A DNA stretch of 64,000 nt from Guyparkeria hydrothermalis (GTDB lineage: Bacteria; Pseudomonadota; Gammaproteobacteria; Halothiobacillales; Halothiobacillaceae), in contig NZ_JAJSEE010000001.1 of the NCBI RefSeq assembly GCF_023555375.1, positions 434,001-498,000 on the forward strand, written 5' to 3'. Below, piece by piece: positions 51,376 through 60,882 of the stretch; the stretch's first letter is position 1; every line of letters starts with the position of its first letter. A model generated the notes under the pieces. The model saw only the letters and a program-made list of their open reading frames with translations, did not search any database and was not told the DNA's origin. The position numbers and the translations under genes are program-made.

Positions 51376-51951
51376 TCACTCGCCCTCGGGGAGGGCGTGG
51401 ATGCCGGGCAGGTTGCGAAAGTAGCCATGGTAATCCATGCCCTCGCCGAAGATGTAGCGGTCGGGCACCACGATGCCGGGAAAATCCGCCGCCAGGTCCG
51501 GCACCTTGCGCTCGTGCGCCTTTTCCGTGGCCACGGCGATCCAGACCCGTTCCGCGCCCGCGTCGAGGCACCACTCGCGCACCGCCGCCAACGTGTGCCC
51601 TTCGTCGAGGATGTCGTCGATCAGCAGCACCTCGCGACCGGCGAGCTCGATGTCCGGCTGGGCAAGCCACTTCAATGCCCCGCCCGTGGTCGCCCCGCGG
51701 TAGCGGGTCGCGTGCAGGTAGGAAAGCTCCAGCGGGAAGGTCAGGCGCGGCACGATCTGCCCGGCGCTGACCAGCCCGCCGTTCATTACCGCCAGCACCA
51801 CCGGCAATCGACCGGCGAGCTGCCGATTGATCTCCTCGGCCAGACGGGCGTAGGTCGCCTGCATCTCGTCCGGCGAGACCAGCAGGTCACAGCGGCCCAG
51901 CAGGGCCTGGAGTTGATCGGACTGCTGGCGCAGCTCGTCGCGGGTTTGCAT
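51376..51951 (-). CDS. hpt: Hypoxanthine-guanine phosphoribosyltransferase
   Basis: The 191-residue product has the PRPP-binding motif VLLIDDILDEGHTL near residue 110 and the purine-binding region VPDRYIFGEGMDYHGYFRNL near the end. It salvages hypoxanthine or guanine to IMP or GMP in the cytosol. ATG at 51951 with GGAGA upstream is clear; the frame open above it is antisense noise from nagZ. It sits between nagZ and the phosphorylase gene on the same strand, with gaps of 22 and 35 bp. Confidence 0.92.
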   Translation of the reverse strand: MQTRDELRQQSDQLQALLGRCDLLVSPDEMQATYARLAEEINRQLAGRLPVVLAVMNGGLVSAGQIVPRLTFPLELSYLHATRYRGATTGGALKWLAQPDIELAGREVLLIDDILDEGHTLAAVREWCLDAGAERVWIAVATEKAHERKVPDLAADFPGIVVPDRYIFGEGMDYHGYFRNLPGIHALPEGE

Positions 51952-51973
51952 GGCTGTCTCCGTCGGAAGGGGC

Positions 51974-53035
51974 TCAGGCGCGGTCGGGGAACAGGTCCGG
52001 CTCGTCGACGCCAAGGCGCTCGATCCATTGCCGTGCCTCGGCGTAACGCGGCGAGTGGGCCAGCTTCGATTCGCTGGGCACCGGGCCATGGCCGAACATC
52101 CGGGCCAGGCGCGCCTCGCGCTGGGCACTGGGCGCGAAGTCGAGTGACTTCTGTACCCGGTCGACCAGCTCGGGGTGATTGCAGACCAGCGCCATGTCCA
52201 CCCCGGCGGCGAGGCACTGCGCCACCCGCTCCTCGATCTTGCCCACCGCCGAGGCGGCCGCCATGGTGAGATCGTCGCTGAACACCGCACCCTCGTAGCC
52301 CCACTGTCCGCGCAGGATCTCGCGCACCCAGACCGGCGAAAAGCCGGCCGGCCGGGCATCCACCTCCGGGTAGACCACGTGCGAGACCATCAGGCCCGGG
52401 ATCAGGCGATCGGCCATGGCGCGGAACGGTCGCAGGTCGGTCTTCTCGATGATCGCCAGCGGACGCGGGTCGACCGGGTGGGCGATGTGCGAATCGGCCG
52501 CCACCGCCCCGTGCCCGGGGTAGTGCTTGCCCACGGCAGCCATGCCGGCCTCCTGCATGCCGCCGGTCCAGGCGATCGCCAGCGCGATCACCGCCTCGGG
52601 CCGCTCGTCGAAGGCCCGGTCGCCGATCACGCCGCTGATGCCGCGGTCGAGATCCAGCACCGGCGCGAAGCTCAGGTCCACCCCGACCTCGCGCAACTGC
52701 ACGGCCATCAGCCAGCCCAGGGAACGGGCCGCCTCGAGCCCGGCCTGCCGGTCCTGCTCGAAGAGCTTGCCGATGCGTCCCATCGCCGGCAGGGGGACGA
52801 AACCGTCGCCGCGAAAGCGCTGCACGCGCCCGCCTTCCTGGTCGACGGCGATCAGCAGATGCGGGCGACGCAGCGAGCGGATCTCGGCGATCAACTCGGC
52901 GAGCTGGGCGTGCCCCTCGAAATGGCGCGCGAACAGGATCACCCCGCCGGTGGAGGGGTGCTGCAAGCGTCGCCGATCGGCCGGGGTGATCTCCGGGCCG
53001 GCGAGATCGATCATCAGGGGGCCAAGTGCGGTCAT
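51974..53035 (-). CDS. nagZ: Beta-N-acetylhexosaminidase (NagZ)
   Basis: NagZ removes GlcNAc from anhydromuropeptides during cytosolic cell-wall recycling. The 353-residue GH3 protein has IAVDQEGGRVQRFR, SFAPVLDLDRG, the KHYPGHGAVAADSH active-site loop and VFSDDLTMAAA with the catalytic Asp. ATG at 53035 with AAGGA 7 nt upstream is preferred over the longer frame. It starts a nagZ-hpt-phosphorylase run, itself 22 bp after the PDC-sensor gene. Confidence 0.95.
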   Translation of the reverse strand: MTALGPLMIDLAGPEITPADRRRLQHPSTGGVILFARHFEGHAQLAELIAEIRSLRRPHLLIAVDQEGGRVQRFRGDGFVPLPAMGRIGKLFEQDRQAGLEAARSLGWLMAVQLREVGVDLSFAPVLDLDRGISGVIGDRAFDERPEAVIALAIAWTGGMQEAGMAAVGKHYPGHGAVAADSHIAHPVDPRPLAIIEKTDLRPFRAMADRLIPGLMVSHVVYPEVDARPAGFSPVWVREILRGQWGYEGAVFSDDLTMAAASAVGKIEERVAQCLAAGVDMALVCNHPELVDRVQKSLDFAPSAQREARLARMFGHGPVPSESKLAHSPRYAEARQWIERLGVDEPDLFPDRA

Positions 53036-53057
53036 GCCGGTTTCCTTGCTCCGAGGG

Positions 53058-54047
53058 TCAGTGGTCGTGGCGATCGCGGACGTTGCGCAATCGGCGACTG
53101 CGGCCATTGTTGCCCAGCAGGGCCTTCTCGGCGAGCGCGCCGAGGTAGACGTACAGGCCGAGCGCGACCAGCAGGGCCGCGGCGGCGAACACCATCAGGG
53201 TGGCGACCGCACCCTGGTCGGAGTAGCCCATCGACACCTTGAACATGGTCAGCAGGCCCTCGATCAGGATGGCGACCAGGATCGCGGCGACAAACCGCGT
53301 CATCGTTCGCCTCACCGTGCTGTGGCGATGGACGTCCTTCTCCATCAGCACCTCCTCCTCGAACACCGTCTTGGCGAGATCGAAGATCGCCATGGCCAGG
53401 GTGAGCACGACGATCACCTCGAACGGCTTGAGCCGCAGTTCGGCCGCCCAGCCGGGCTCGAGCAGCGCGTGCACCAGCTCGCTCATGCTGCTGTAGAAGA
53501 GCACGCCGGCCACGAGCATCATCGCCGCGGCGAACAGGCCGTAGAGCGCGCGGAAGAAGGGCTCCATCCGCCGGCGCAGGGTATCCCCGAGCAGGAAGCT
53601 GATCATTGCCTCGAGGTCCACGTCGATGACGAGGTAACCCACCCGGCCCTGGTATTCGATCTGCAGGGTCGCCGAGATGCAGAGATCCCGCGAGGCCGAG
53701 GACAGGTACGGCTCGGTCAGGTGGACGTACTCGCCCTCGTGGAAGAACTTGAAGTACGGTCGCTGGCTGCGATCGGTGCCCTTGCCGCGGCCCATCGCGC
53801 GATTGACCTGCCCGGTCTCGTCGGCACCGTACTCGGCGATCTGCACGCCGTCCTCGTCGAGCAGGTAGACCAGGTCGACGAACGGGTAGAGGTCGATCAG
53901 CTTCTCGGTCACCGAATGCAGGGCCGCCTGGTCGGTGAGCAGCCGTGGCTCGCCGATGCCGGTGATGATCGATTCGATCAGTTCGCGGATCGACCGCGAT
54001 TGCTCGTGGTAGCGGTCGATGGTGCTGATGTAGTTGGCCGAGTGCAT
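53058..54047 (-). CDS. PDC/dCache-type sensor-domain membrane protein without recognised output domain
   Basis: The 329-residue product begins with a helical stretch and a PDC-like sensor domain (about 10-160; VDLVYLLDEDGVQIAEYG, RPYFKFFHEGEYVHLTEP), then four membrane helices (about 172-320) and a short basic tail. There is no kinase, GGDEF or MCP output domain. No signal peptide or membrane helix precedes the sensor domain, so it may be cytosolic. Proteins with this layout exist in sulfur bacteria under names such as 'general glycosylation pathway protein', without experimental support I know of. Confidence 0.75.
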   Translation of the reverse strand: MHSANYISTIDRYHEQSRSIRELIESIITGIGEPRLLTDQAALHSVTEKLIDLYPFVDLVYLLDEDGVQIAEYGADETGQVNRAMGRGKGTDRSQRPYFKFFHEGEYVHLTEPYLSSASRDLCISATLQIEYQGRVGYLVIDVDLEAMISFLLGDTLRRRMEPFFRALYGLFAAAMMLVAGVLFYSSMSELVHALLEPGWAAELRLKPFEVIVVLTLAMAIFDLAKTVFEEEVLMEKDVHRHSTVRRTMTRFVAAILVAILIEGLLTMFKVSMGYSDQGAVATLMVFAAAALLVALGLYVYLGALAEKALLGNNGRSRRLRNVRDRHDH

Positions 54048-54124
54048 GGTTTCCCTGATTGAGGTGAACGAACTGCCGCGCAGTGTAACCCGAGCGGGCC
54101 GACCGGCCGGCGCCGGCGCACGGC

Positions 54125-54151
54125 AAAAAAGAGGCGCCCACGAGGGGCGCC
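54125..54151 (-). terminator. Rho-independent terminator, minus strand
   Basis: GGCGCCC and GGGCGCC pair around a 5-nt loop and are followed by TCTTTTTT on the minus strand. It lies 290 bp downstream of the hydrolase stop, an unusually long distance, which prompts the small-RNA idea. Confidence 0.85.
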
Positions 54152-54223
54152 CAGCAAGGAGGAGTCAAAGAGCACCAAGCGGGGCACGCCGGAACCGATG
54201 AAGGAAGACGCGTCGCGTTGGCA
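54125..54223 (-). ncRNA. Candidate small RNA ending in an intrinsic terminator
   Basis: A transcript from the sigma-54-like promoter at 54234-54249 would start near 54223 and end in the T-tract at 54125, about 99 nt. It contains CU-rich single-stranded stretches (CTTCCTTC and ACTCCTCCTTG) able to pair with Shine-Dalgarno sequences. No open frame of note fits. The alternative is that this is the 3' untranslated end of the hydrolase gene at 54437-55171. Confidence 0.35.
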
Positions 54224-54233
54224 AACCACTATC

Positions 54234-54249
54234 AGCGAGAAGCGTGCCA
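54234..54249 (-). promoter_or_regulatory. Candidate sigma-54 promoter
   Basis: On the minus strand TGGCACG, 4 bp and TCGCT match the -24/-12 consensus (TGGCACG-N4-TTGCW) except for one T to C change. The invariant GG and GC are correctly spaced. No sigma-54 activator gene is in the window. Confidence 0.4.
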
Positions 54250-54436
54250 GCGGTTTGTGACACGCCGATGGCAACGTGCGACCGGCGCGCGGGCGCCGTT
54301 TCGCCGTAGTCATGGCGCACGGTCCCGGGCGGCACGCAGCCCATGCGCCCGCGATGGACGCCCCAAAATCGGGCAGCCGCCGGGGTGACGGGCCGGGCCA
54401 TGCCCCAATCTGGATCGACCCGATCCGGTCCGGCGA

Positions 54437-55171
54437 TCAGCCAAGCTTGTCGGCGAAGAAACTCAGCGTCTTGGTGAGCGAGTCGCGGTCGGCAGCCGGG
54501 TCGTAGGACAGCGGCAGGCCGAATTTCTCGGCCTTCGCGTCGGCCCCCGGGTTGGTGAAGGCGTGGCTCACGCCCGGGTAGCGGGTGACGTGGACCTCGG
54601 CGCCCGCGGCGCGCATTTCCTCGGCGACCCGTTCGACCTGCTGCGGGTCGGCCATCGGGTCCTCCTCGCCGGTGAAGATCCAGGTGGGTGTATCCACCGA
54701 CCCGGCGATCGGCGCCAGCCCCTCGATACCCGCATGGAAGGTGGCGAACGCATCGTGGCGAACGCCCTGGCGCGCCATGCTCAGGCCCACCGCCCCGCCA
54801 AAGCAGTAGCCGATCGCGCCGAGGCGCTCGGCATCGACCGCGTCGTGGCGCTTGATCGCCTCGATTGCGAGTCGGTAACGGGTCTTGAGCGCGTCGAAAT
54901 CGGCCAGGGACTGATTCATCAGCTCGGTGGCCTCGCCGGCGTCCTCGGTCACCCGGCCGTCGCCGTAGAGATCGATGGCAAAGCCGACGTAGCCGGCCTC
55001 GGCCATGTCGCGGGCCCGTTTTTCCATGTAGGCCGTCCGCCCCCAGAACTCCGGTACCACCAGCACGACCGGCCGCGGCCCGGCCGCGTTGGCATCGAAG
55101 GCGACCAGGCCCTTCATGGTCAGGTCACCCGAACGGTACTCGAGTTCCTCGGTCTTGATTTCTGCGGCCAT
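54437..55171 (-). CDS. Dienelactone hydrolase family protein, cytosolic
   Basis: The 244-residue alpha/beta-hydrolase has no signal peptide. The nucleophile Cys is in AIGYCFGGAVGL near residue 123; Asp and His partners fall in TGEEDPMAD and GVSHAFTNPGAD. It is the cytosolic paralogue of the exported protein at 29128-29931, with the same GYCFGGA core. Substrate unknown; many relatives act on small esters or lactones. GGAGAG precedes ATG. Confidence 0.88.
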   Translation of the reverse strand: MAAEIKTEELEYRSGDLTMKGLVAFDANAAGPRPVVLVVPEFWGRTAYMEKRARDMAEAGYVGFAIDLYGDGRVTEDAGEATELMNQSLADFDALKTRYRLAIEAIKRHDAVDAERLGAIGYCFGGAVGLSMARQGVRHDAFATFHAGIEGLAPIAGSVDTPTWIFTGEEDPMADPQQVERVAEEMRAAGAEVHVTRYPGVSHAFTNPGADAKAEKFGLPLSYDPAADRDSLTKTLSFFADKLG

Positions 55172-55296
55172 GTCTCTCTCCTTGGGAACGTTTCGACGGG
55201 CACGAACACGCCGCCACCCGGCCCAAGCCGGGCAGAGGCAACGCGTCGGAAGAATCAGGGAAAGGGTTTAGCAGCTGCCCGCGGCAAATGCAGGCA

Positions 55297-55998
55297 TCAG
55301 CCGGCAGCCTCGGCGGCCGGCTCGGCCGACCGGGCTGCCTTGGCGGCCCGGGCACGGCGGGCAGAGCGTTGATCGACGGCCTGCTTGAAGGCCACCAGCA
55401 GCGCGAGCCCGATGAAGGCGCCGGGCGGCATCAGCGCGAGCAGGAAGGTCATCTGCTCGGGCAGCACCCGCACGCCCCAGTCGACGGCGACCGGCCCGAA
55501 CAGCTGATCGGCGCCGTCGAGCAAGGTGCCAAAGCCGATCAACTCGCGCATTGCGCCCAGCACGACCAGCACAAGGCCGAAGCCCATCCCCATCACGAAA
55601 CCGTCGAACAGCGACACGCCGACGCCGTGGCGGGAGGCGAACCCCTCGGCCCGCGCGATGATGATGCAGTTGGTGACGATCAGCGGGATGAAGATGCCGA
55701 GCGTGTTGTAGAGCTCGTGGAAGTGGGCGTTCATGGTCAGCTCGATGATGGTGACCACCGAGGCGATCACCATCACGTAGACCGGCAGGCGCACCTCGGC
55801 GCGCACCCAGTCGCGGATCAGGGAGACCACGCCGTTGGAGACCAGTAGGGTCACCAGCGTGGCGATCGCCAGCCCCAGCGCGTTGATCGTGGTGTTGGAA
55901 ATCGCGAGCAGCGGGCACAGCCCCAGCACCTGCACCAACGCGGGGTTGTTCTTCCACAGCCCGTCGAGGGCCAGTTCGGACAGGCGCGGGTTACTCAT
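55297..55998 (-). CDS. rsxE: Rnf electron transport complex subunit RsxE/RnfE
   Basis: RsxE is one of the membrane subunits of the Rnf/Rsx complex. The 233-residue product has six membrane helices and the [12 protein letters not shown] and [19 protein letters not shown] blocks, with the intramembrane Cys pair that binds the RsxA/E cluster. An Ala/Arg-rich tail (about 208-233) extends past the usual end. ATG at 55998 overlaps the rsxG stop by 8 bp. It is the last gene of the operon; no nth gene follows, unlike in E. coli. Confidence 0.93.
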   Translation of the reverse strand: MSNPRLSELALDGLWKNNPALVQVLGLCPLLAISNTTINALGLAIATLVTLLVSNGVVSLIRDWVRAEVRLPVYVMVIASVVTIIELTMNAHFHELYNTLGIFIPLIVTNCIIIARAEGFASRHGVGVSLFDGFVMGMGFGLVLVVLGAMRELIGFGTLLDGADQLFGPVAVDWGVRVLPEQMTFLLALMPPGAFIGLALLVAFKQAVDQRSARRARAAKAARSAEPAAEAAG

Positions 55999-56716
55999 GC
56001 TCGTCTTCCTCCCTCGGGACCTGGTCGAACAGCAGGCGGTGGTGGTCCTCGGCGTATTCCAGGGCCTGCTTGACCGCCGCCACCACCGCGCGCGGCGAGA
56101 CCGTTGCCCCGGTGAACTGGTCGAACACCCCGCCGTCCTTCTTGACCGCCCAGGCGTCGGCCGGCGGGTCGCCCAGGCGACGCCCGGCAAAGCCCTCGAT
56201 CCAGTCGGTCTTGTCCGCCTTGATCTTGTCGCCCAGCCCCGGGGTCTCGTTCTGCTCGAGCACGCGCACGCCGGTGAGCTCGCCGTTGGGCTTGATTCCC
56301 ACCAGGAGGCGGATATCGCCACTGTAACCGCGATGGGTGACCACCGGGATGGCCACCGCCACCACCTCGCCGTCCTGGCGAGCACGAAAACCCAGCTGAC
56401 CGGCGTTCATGGCCCGCTCACGCGCCTCGACGGTCAGCGCCTCGGGCATGACCTCCCCCGCGCTCGCCTCGATCACCGGCGCGCCCAGGTCAAGGGCCTC
56501 GGGATCCGGCAGCAGGAAGGCATCCTCGGCCGGGTTGTTGTCGTGACCCTCGCCCTGCAGGACGGCCATGATCTGGCCGAGCAGCACGGCCTGGCGGTTG
56601 AGCTCGATCTGGTCGGCGGTCTTCTGCTGGGTATAGGCGACAAAGCCCACCCCAAGGCCGAAGAACACGGCCAGGACCACGGCAGTGATCACCACGCGAC
56701 GCCATTCCAGGTTCAT
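55991..56716 (-). CDS. rsxG: Rnf complex subunit RsxG/RnfG, covalent FMN carrier
   Basis: The 241-residue product has one N-terminal membrane helix (about 7-28) and a periplasmic FMN-binding domain. The flavin is expected on Thr in [12 protein letters not shown] near residue 210. Blocks [12 protein letters not shown] and [11 protein letters not shown] are also typical. ATG at 56716 lies 4 bp after rsxD. Confidence 0.95.
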   Translation of the reverse strand: MNLEWRRVVITAVVLAVFFGLGVGFVAYTQQKTADQIELNRQAVLLGQIMAVLQGEGHDNNPAEDAFLLPDPEALDLGAPVIEASAGEVMPEALTVEARERAMNAGQLGFRARQDGEVVAVAIPVVTHRGYSGDIRLLVGIKPNGELTGVRVLEQNETPGLGDKIKADKTDWIEGFAGRRLGDPPADAWAVKKDGGVFDQFTGATVSPRAVVAAVKQALEYAEDHHRLLFDQVPREEDEHE

Positions 56717-56720
56717 TACG

Positions 56721-57764
56721 TCAGCGGCCCTCCGTCCTGGTGCCCGACCGACCCTTGCGGCCAAAGACCGGCGGCTGGGTGTAGTAGTCGATCAGGGGCA
56801 CGGCCAGGTTCATCAACAGGATGGCGAAGGCCACGCCGTCGGGATAATTGCCAAAGCTGCGGATCAGCACGGCCAGTACGCCGATACCGAAGCCGAACAC
56901 CAGCCGCCCGCGCGGCGTGGTCGACGCGGTGACCGGGTCGGTGGCGACGAACAGCGCCCCGAAGATCACCCCGCCGCCGACCAGGTGAAAGAGCGGATCG
57001 GCGAAGCGCTCGGGATCGATACCCCAGAGCAAGCCGGCCGTCAGGAGCACCCCGGCGATCATCGCGACCGGGATGTGCCACCGGATCGCGCCGCGGTAGA
57101 GCATCCAGGCACCGCCGGCGAGAAAGGCGAGGTTCAGCCACACCGACCAGGCCCCGCCCTGCCAGATCGACGCACCGGTGATGTCGCCACCCTGCGTGAC
57201 CACCATGCGCCACTGGTCCAGCGGGGTCGCCTGGCTCAGCGCGTCGAACGCGGTGGCGCCCGGCAGCACGCCGAGGAAGGTCCACTGGGCCGCCTCGGCA
57301 AGCGCCAGGCTCGCCGCCCCGCCCTCGACCGGTGCGCCCCAGCGCGTCATCGCCTCGGGGAAGGACACCAACAACACGACGTAGCCGACCATCGCCGGGT
57401 TGAACAGGTTGTAGCCGATGCCGCCGTAGAGTTGCTTGGCGACCACCACGGCGAACACCGCGCCCACCACCGGCAACCACCAGGGAGCGAGGTTGGGCAG
57501 GCACAACGCGAGTATCCAACCGGTGATCAGCACCGAGCGGTCGGTCAGCGCGGGCTTGAACGGGCGGGCGCGCAGCCACAGCATCAGGGCCTCGGCCAAC
57601 CAGGCCGCGCCGACTGCCAGGGCCACGTTGAACAGCACGCCCCAGCCCAGCAACCAGACCGCCGCGACCGTGCCGGGCACCAGGGCCCAGAGCACCACGG
57701 TCATCACGTCGGCGACGCTCGAGGGGGCCTCGACGTGCGGCGAGGTCTGCACCGGAAACTTCAT
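56721..57764 (-). CDS. rsxD: Rnf complex subunit RsxD/RnfD
   Basis: The 347-residue membrane protein has nine or so helices and carries the covalent FMN site near residue 190 (FDALSQATPLDQW, Thr as likely attachment). YNLFNPAMVGYVV and DPVTASTTPRGRL are further family blocks. ATGA overlap with rsxC at 57761-57764 couples them. Confidence 0.95.
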   Translation of the reverse strand: MKFPVQTSPHVEAPSSVADVMTVVLWALVPGTVAAVWLLGWGVLFNVALAVGAAWLAEALMLWLRARPFKPALTDRSVLITGWILALCLPNLAPWWLPVVGAVFAVVVAKQLYGGIGYNLFNPAMVGYVVLLVSFPEAMTRWGAPVEGGAASLALAEAAQWTFLGVLPGATAFDALSQATPLDQWRMVVTQGGDITGASIWQGGAWSVWLNLAFLAGGAWMLYRGAIRWHIPVAMIAGVLLTAGLLWGIDPERFADPLFHLVGGGVIFGALFVATDPVTASTTPRGRLVFGFGIGVLAVLIRSFGNYPDGVAFAILLMNLAVPLIDYYTQPPVFGRKGRSGTRTEGR

Positions 57765-59512
57765 GACGACCCTCCCGGTCGTTCGGGGGCGTCGCTGGTG
57801 CGGGGCTCGGCACCCGTCGTGTCATCCGGTGTCGGCTGGGCCTGCTGCGCGCGCGCCTTGCGCTCCTTGGCGCGGGCACGGGCCGCCTCGATGCTCAGCG
57901 CGGCGGCGGACTTGCCCTCGCCGGCCGATGACGCGGCGGGCGAACCGTTACCGGCCTTCGCCTTGGCGGTGGAATCGCCCGACTTGTCACCCGCCTGGTC
58001 GCCCTGCTTCGCCGCCTTCTCCTGCGCGGCCTTGATCGCGGCGCGCTTCTTGGCCAGCGCGGCCTCGCGCTCGGCCTTCTGGCGTTCGATGCGCTCATTG
58101 TGGAACTCGAACCGGCGGCGGGCGTGTTCGGCCTTGGCCTTCTCGCGTTCGGCCGACCAGATCTCGGTCTTGGCGTGGCGGAAGTACTGCACCAGCGGGA
58201 TGTGCGACGGGCAGACCGCCGAGCAGACTCCGCACTCGATGCAGTCGAACAGGTGGTAGTCGTGGCTGCGCTCGAACTGCTGGGCCCGGGCGTACCAGTA
58301 GAGCTGCTGCGGCAACAGATCCGCCGGGCAGGCCTCCGAGCAGCGCGAACAGCGGATGCAGGGCTGCGGCGGCGGGGTCGGATCACGGTCGACCGGGCGC
58401 ATCGCCAACAGGCAGTTGGTCGCTTTGACCACCGGCACCTCGTCCTCGTGCAGGGCAAAGCCCATCATCGGCCCGCCCATCAGCAACCGGTCGACGCCCT
58501 CGGTGTAACCGCCGGCCGCCTCGATCACCTTCGCCATCGGCGTGCCGATGCGCACGCGGAAGTTCCGGGGCTCGGCCACCCCGCCGCCGGTGACGGTCAC
58601 GACCCGCTCGGTCAGCGCCCGGCCCTCGACCACGGCGTGCCAGCTGTTGGCCACCGTGCCGACGTTCAGGCACAGGAGCTGGTAATCGGTGACATGCCGA
58701 TTGCGCGGCACCTCGATGCCGGTGAGCGTGCGAATCAATTGTTTCTCGCCGCCGGCCGGGTAGATGCTGGGCACCACCTTGATCGCGAAGCGCCGCTCGT
58801 TCTCCTCGGCCGCCAGCCGGTCGATCACCGCCTGCAGGGCCGCGATCGCGCGCGGCTTGTTGTCCTCGATGCCGATCAGGCAACGGCTCGCGCCCACGGC
58901 ATGCAGCATCATCTGCGCCCCGCGGATGATGGGCTCGGGCGCCTCCTGCATCAGCCGGTCGTCACAGGAGATGTAGGGTTCGCACTCGGCGCCGTTGAGC
59001 ACCAGGGTCTCGACCCCGCCGGGGTTGGCGGTGGCGAGCTTCACGGCCGTGGGGAACACCGCCCCGCCCAGGCCGACGATGCCCGCCTCGCGCAGACGCG
59101 AGCGGATCTCGACCGGGCTCTTGTCGACGTAGTCGGGCCAGGGATCGAGCGGCTCGGCCTCGCGGTCCTCGCCATCGGCGGCCAGCACGATGCTCTGTGC
59201 CGACAGCCCGCCAGGATGCGGCAGGCCACGCGGCTCGATCGCCTGGATCACCCCGGAGGTCGGGGCGTGGATGGCCGCGGAAATGAAATCGTCGGGGCGG
59301 GCCAGCAGCTGGCCACGGCGGACGTGGTCACCGACGGCGACCACCGGGATGGCCGGCGCGCCGATGTGCATGTGCAGCGGCAGCACGTACTCGTCGACCA
59401 GCGGCATCTCGCCGATCGGGCGATCACAGGCCGGCGCCTTGTGGTAGTCAAGATCCAGCCCGCCGTGGAACCCGTGCAGCCCCGGCGTAATCGTGGCGCG
59501 CGCCTCAGGCAT
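57761..59512 (-). CDS. rsxC: Rnf complex subunit RsxC/RnfC, NADH-binding
   Basis: RsxC is the peripheral subunit that binds NADH, FMN and two 4Fe-4S clusters. The 583-residue product has [29 protein letters not shown] and the cluster motifs [12 protein letters not shown] and [12 protein letters not shown]. From about residue 455 a long Lys/Ala/Glu-rich coiled tail follows, as in gammaproteobacterial forms. ATG at 59512 overlaps the rsxB stop by 8 bp; a longer open frame upstream is not supported. Confidence 0.95.
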   Translation of the reverse strand: MPEARATITPGLHGFHGGLDLDYHKAPACDRPIGEMPLVDEYVLPLHMHIGAPAIPVVAVGDHVRRGQLLARPDDFISAAIHAPTSGVIQAIEPRGLPHPGGLSAQSIVLAADGEDREAEPLDPWPDYVDKSPVEIRSRLREAGIVGLGGAVFPTAVKLATANPGGVETLVLNGAECEPYISCDDRLMQEAPEPIIRGAQMMLHAVGASRCLIGIEDNKPRAIAALQAVIDRLAAEENERRFAIKVVPSIYPAGGEKQLIRTLTGIEVPRNRHVTDYQLLCLNVGTVANSWHAVVEGRALTERVVTVTGGGVAEPRNFRVRIGTPMAKVIEAAGGYTEGVDRLLMGGPMMGFALHEDEVPVVKATNCLLAMRPVDRDPTPPPQPCIRCSRCSEACPADLLPQQLYWYARAQQFERSHDYHLFDCIECGVCSAVCPSHIPLVQYFRHAKTEIWSAEREKAKAEHARRRFEFHNERIERQKAEREAALAKKRAAIKAAQEKAAKQGDQAGDKSGDSTAKAKAGNGSPAASSAGEGKSAAALSIEAARARAKERKARAQQAQPTPDDTTGAEPRTSDAPERPGGSS

Positions 59513-60107
59513 TGGCCAGACCCTCGCCCAGGCCCTCGCTACGGGCGGCCGGGCCACGCGTGGGCACCGGGTGGGCGGATTCGGGCATCGGGAAGCGATA
59601 GGCCTCGACGCCCTCCTCGATCGGCACCATGTCGATGCAGTCGACCGGACAGGGCTCGACGCACAGCTCGCAGCCAGTGCACTCGTCCTCGATTACCGTG
59701 TGCATCTGCTTGGCCGCCCCCAGGATGGCATCGACCGGGCAGGCCTGGATGCACTTGGTGCAGCCGATGCAGACCTCCTCGTCGATGATCGCCAGCGTCT
59801 TGACCTCCTGGGCCTCGAGCTCGTCGTCGAGCGGCTTGAAGTCCACCTCCAGCAGGTCGGCCAAGTTACGGATGGTCGCCTCGCCGCCCGGCGGGCAGCG
59901 GTTGATGTCCGCCTCGCCCTTGGCCATCGCCTCGGCATACGGCTTGCAGCCGGGATAGCCGCACTGGCCGCACTGGGTCTGCGGCAACAACTCGTCGATG
60001 CGTTCGGCGAGCGGGTTGCCCTCGACACGGAAAAATTGCGCGGCCAGGCCGAGCAGCACCCCGAACAGGATCGCCAGGCCAACGGACAGGAGGATTGCTT
60101 CCCACAT
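59505..60107 (-). CDS. rsxB: Rnf complex subunit RsxB/RnfB, ferredoxin-like
   Basis: The 200-residue product has an N-terminal membrane helix, a cluster-binding [15 protein letters not shown] motif (about residue 45-60) and two ferredoxin 4Fe-4S motifs ([12 protein letters not shown] and [12 protein letters not shown]). It exchanges electrons with ferredoxin. TGATG overlap with rsxA at 60105-60109. Confidence 0.96.
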   Translation of the reverse strand: MWEAILLSVGLAILFGVLLGLAAQFFRVEGNPLAERIDELLPQTQCGQCGYPGCKPYAEAMAKGEADINRCPPGGEATIRNLADLLEVDFKPLDDELEAQEVKTLAIIDEEVCIGCTKCIQACPVDAILGAAKQMHTVIEDECTGCELCVEPCPVDCIDMVPIEEGVEAYRFPMPESAHPVPTRGPAARSEGLGEGLANA

Positions 60108-60694
60108 CAGACGGTCACCATGCCGGCAAAGCCCATGAAGCCCAGCGCCATCAGCCCGGCGGTCACCAAGGCAATCGGCACGCCCTCGAAGGCCGCGGGC
60201 ACGTCGGCGGCGGCCAGCCGTTCACGCAGGGCGGAGAACAGGATCAGCACCATCGAGAAGCCCACCGAGGCGCCGAAGCCGTACAGGGCCGACTCGATGA
60301 AGCTGTTGGCCTCCTGCACGTTGAGCAGCGCCACGCCCAGCACCGCGCAGTTGGTGGTGATCAGCGGCAGGTAGATACCCAGCACGTTGTGCAGCAGCGG
60401 GCTGGTCTTTCGCACCATCATCTCGGTGAAATTGACCACCACCGCGATCACCACGATGAACATGATCGTGCGCAGGTAGCCCAGACCCAGCGGCTCGAGC
60501 AGCCACGAATGCGTGACGTAGCTCGCGATTGCCGAGAGCGTCAGCACGAAGGTGGTCGCCAACGACATGCCGATGGCGGTCTCGACCTTGTTCGATACCC
60601 CGAGAAACGGGCACAGGCCGAGGAACTTCACCAGCACGAAGTTGTTGACCAGGATGGTGCTGATCAGGATGAGGATGTATTCCGTCAAGGCCAC
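60107..60694 (-). CDS. rsxA: Rnf complex subunit RsxA/RnfA
   Basis: The 195-residue membrane protein has six helices and the paired intramembrane Cys blocks [13 protein letters not shown] and [16 protein letters not shown], homologous to RsxE. It is the first gene of rsxABCDGE, all on the minus strand and all overlapping or nearly so. The 60695-60882 gap upstream should hold the promoter; it contains a partial dispersed repeat but I cannot name a convincing -35/-10 pair. Confidence 0.96.
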   Translation of the reverse strand: MALTEYILILISTILVNNFVLVKFLGLCPFLGVSNKVETAIGMSLATTFVLTLSAIASYVTHSWLLEPLGLGYLRTIMFIVVIAVVVNFTEMMVRKTSPLLHNVLGIYLPLITTNCAVLGVALLNVQEANSFIESALYGFGASVGFSMVLILFSALRERLAAADVPAAFEGVPIALVTAGLMALGFMGFAGMVTV

Positions 60695-60734
60695 CTACCG
60701 GAATGATGCGAAACCGCGCCGGCGGGGGCCGGCA

Positions 60735-60755
60735 CTAGGGAAACTCTGCACGAAA
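60735..60755 (+). repeat. Partial copy of the dispersed hairpin repeat
   Basis: CTAGGGAAACTCTGCACGAA matches one arm and the loop start of the 8375-8424 hairpin (15 identical bases in the arm). The second arm is missing. It lies upstream of rsxA. Confidence 0.6.
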
Positions 60756-60882
60756 TCGGATACCGCGCTGCGCGCGAATGGTAGCAAGGAAGTACCCGTC
60801 CCGACGAACCGATATGTTCACGCATACCATTCGCCTGATTCAAGTCGAACGGTGACACGCGACGCGGCCGCGTCGGGGGTCG

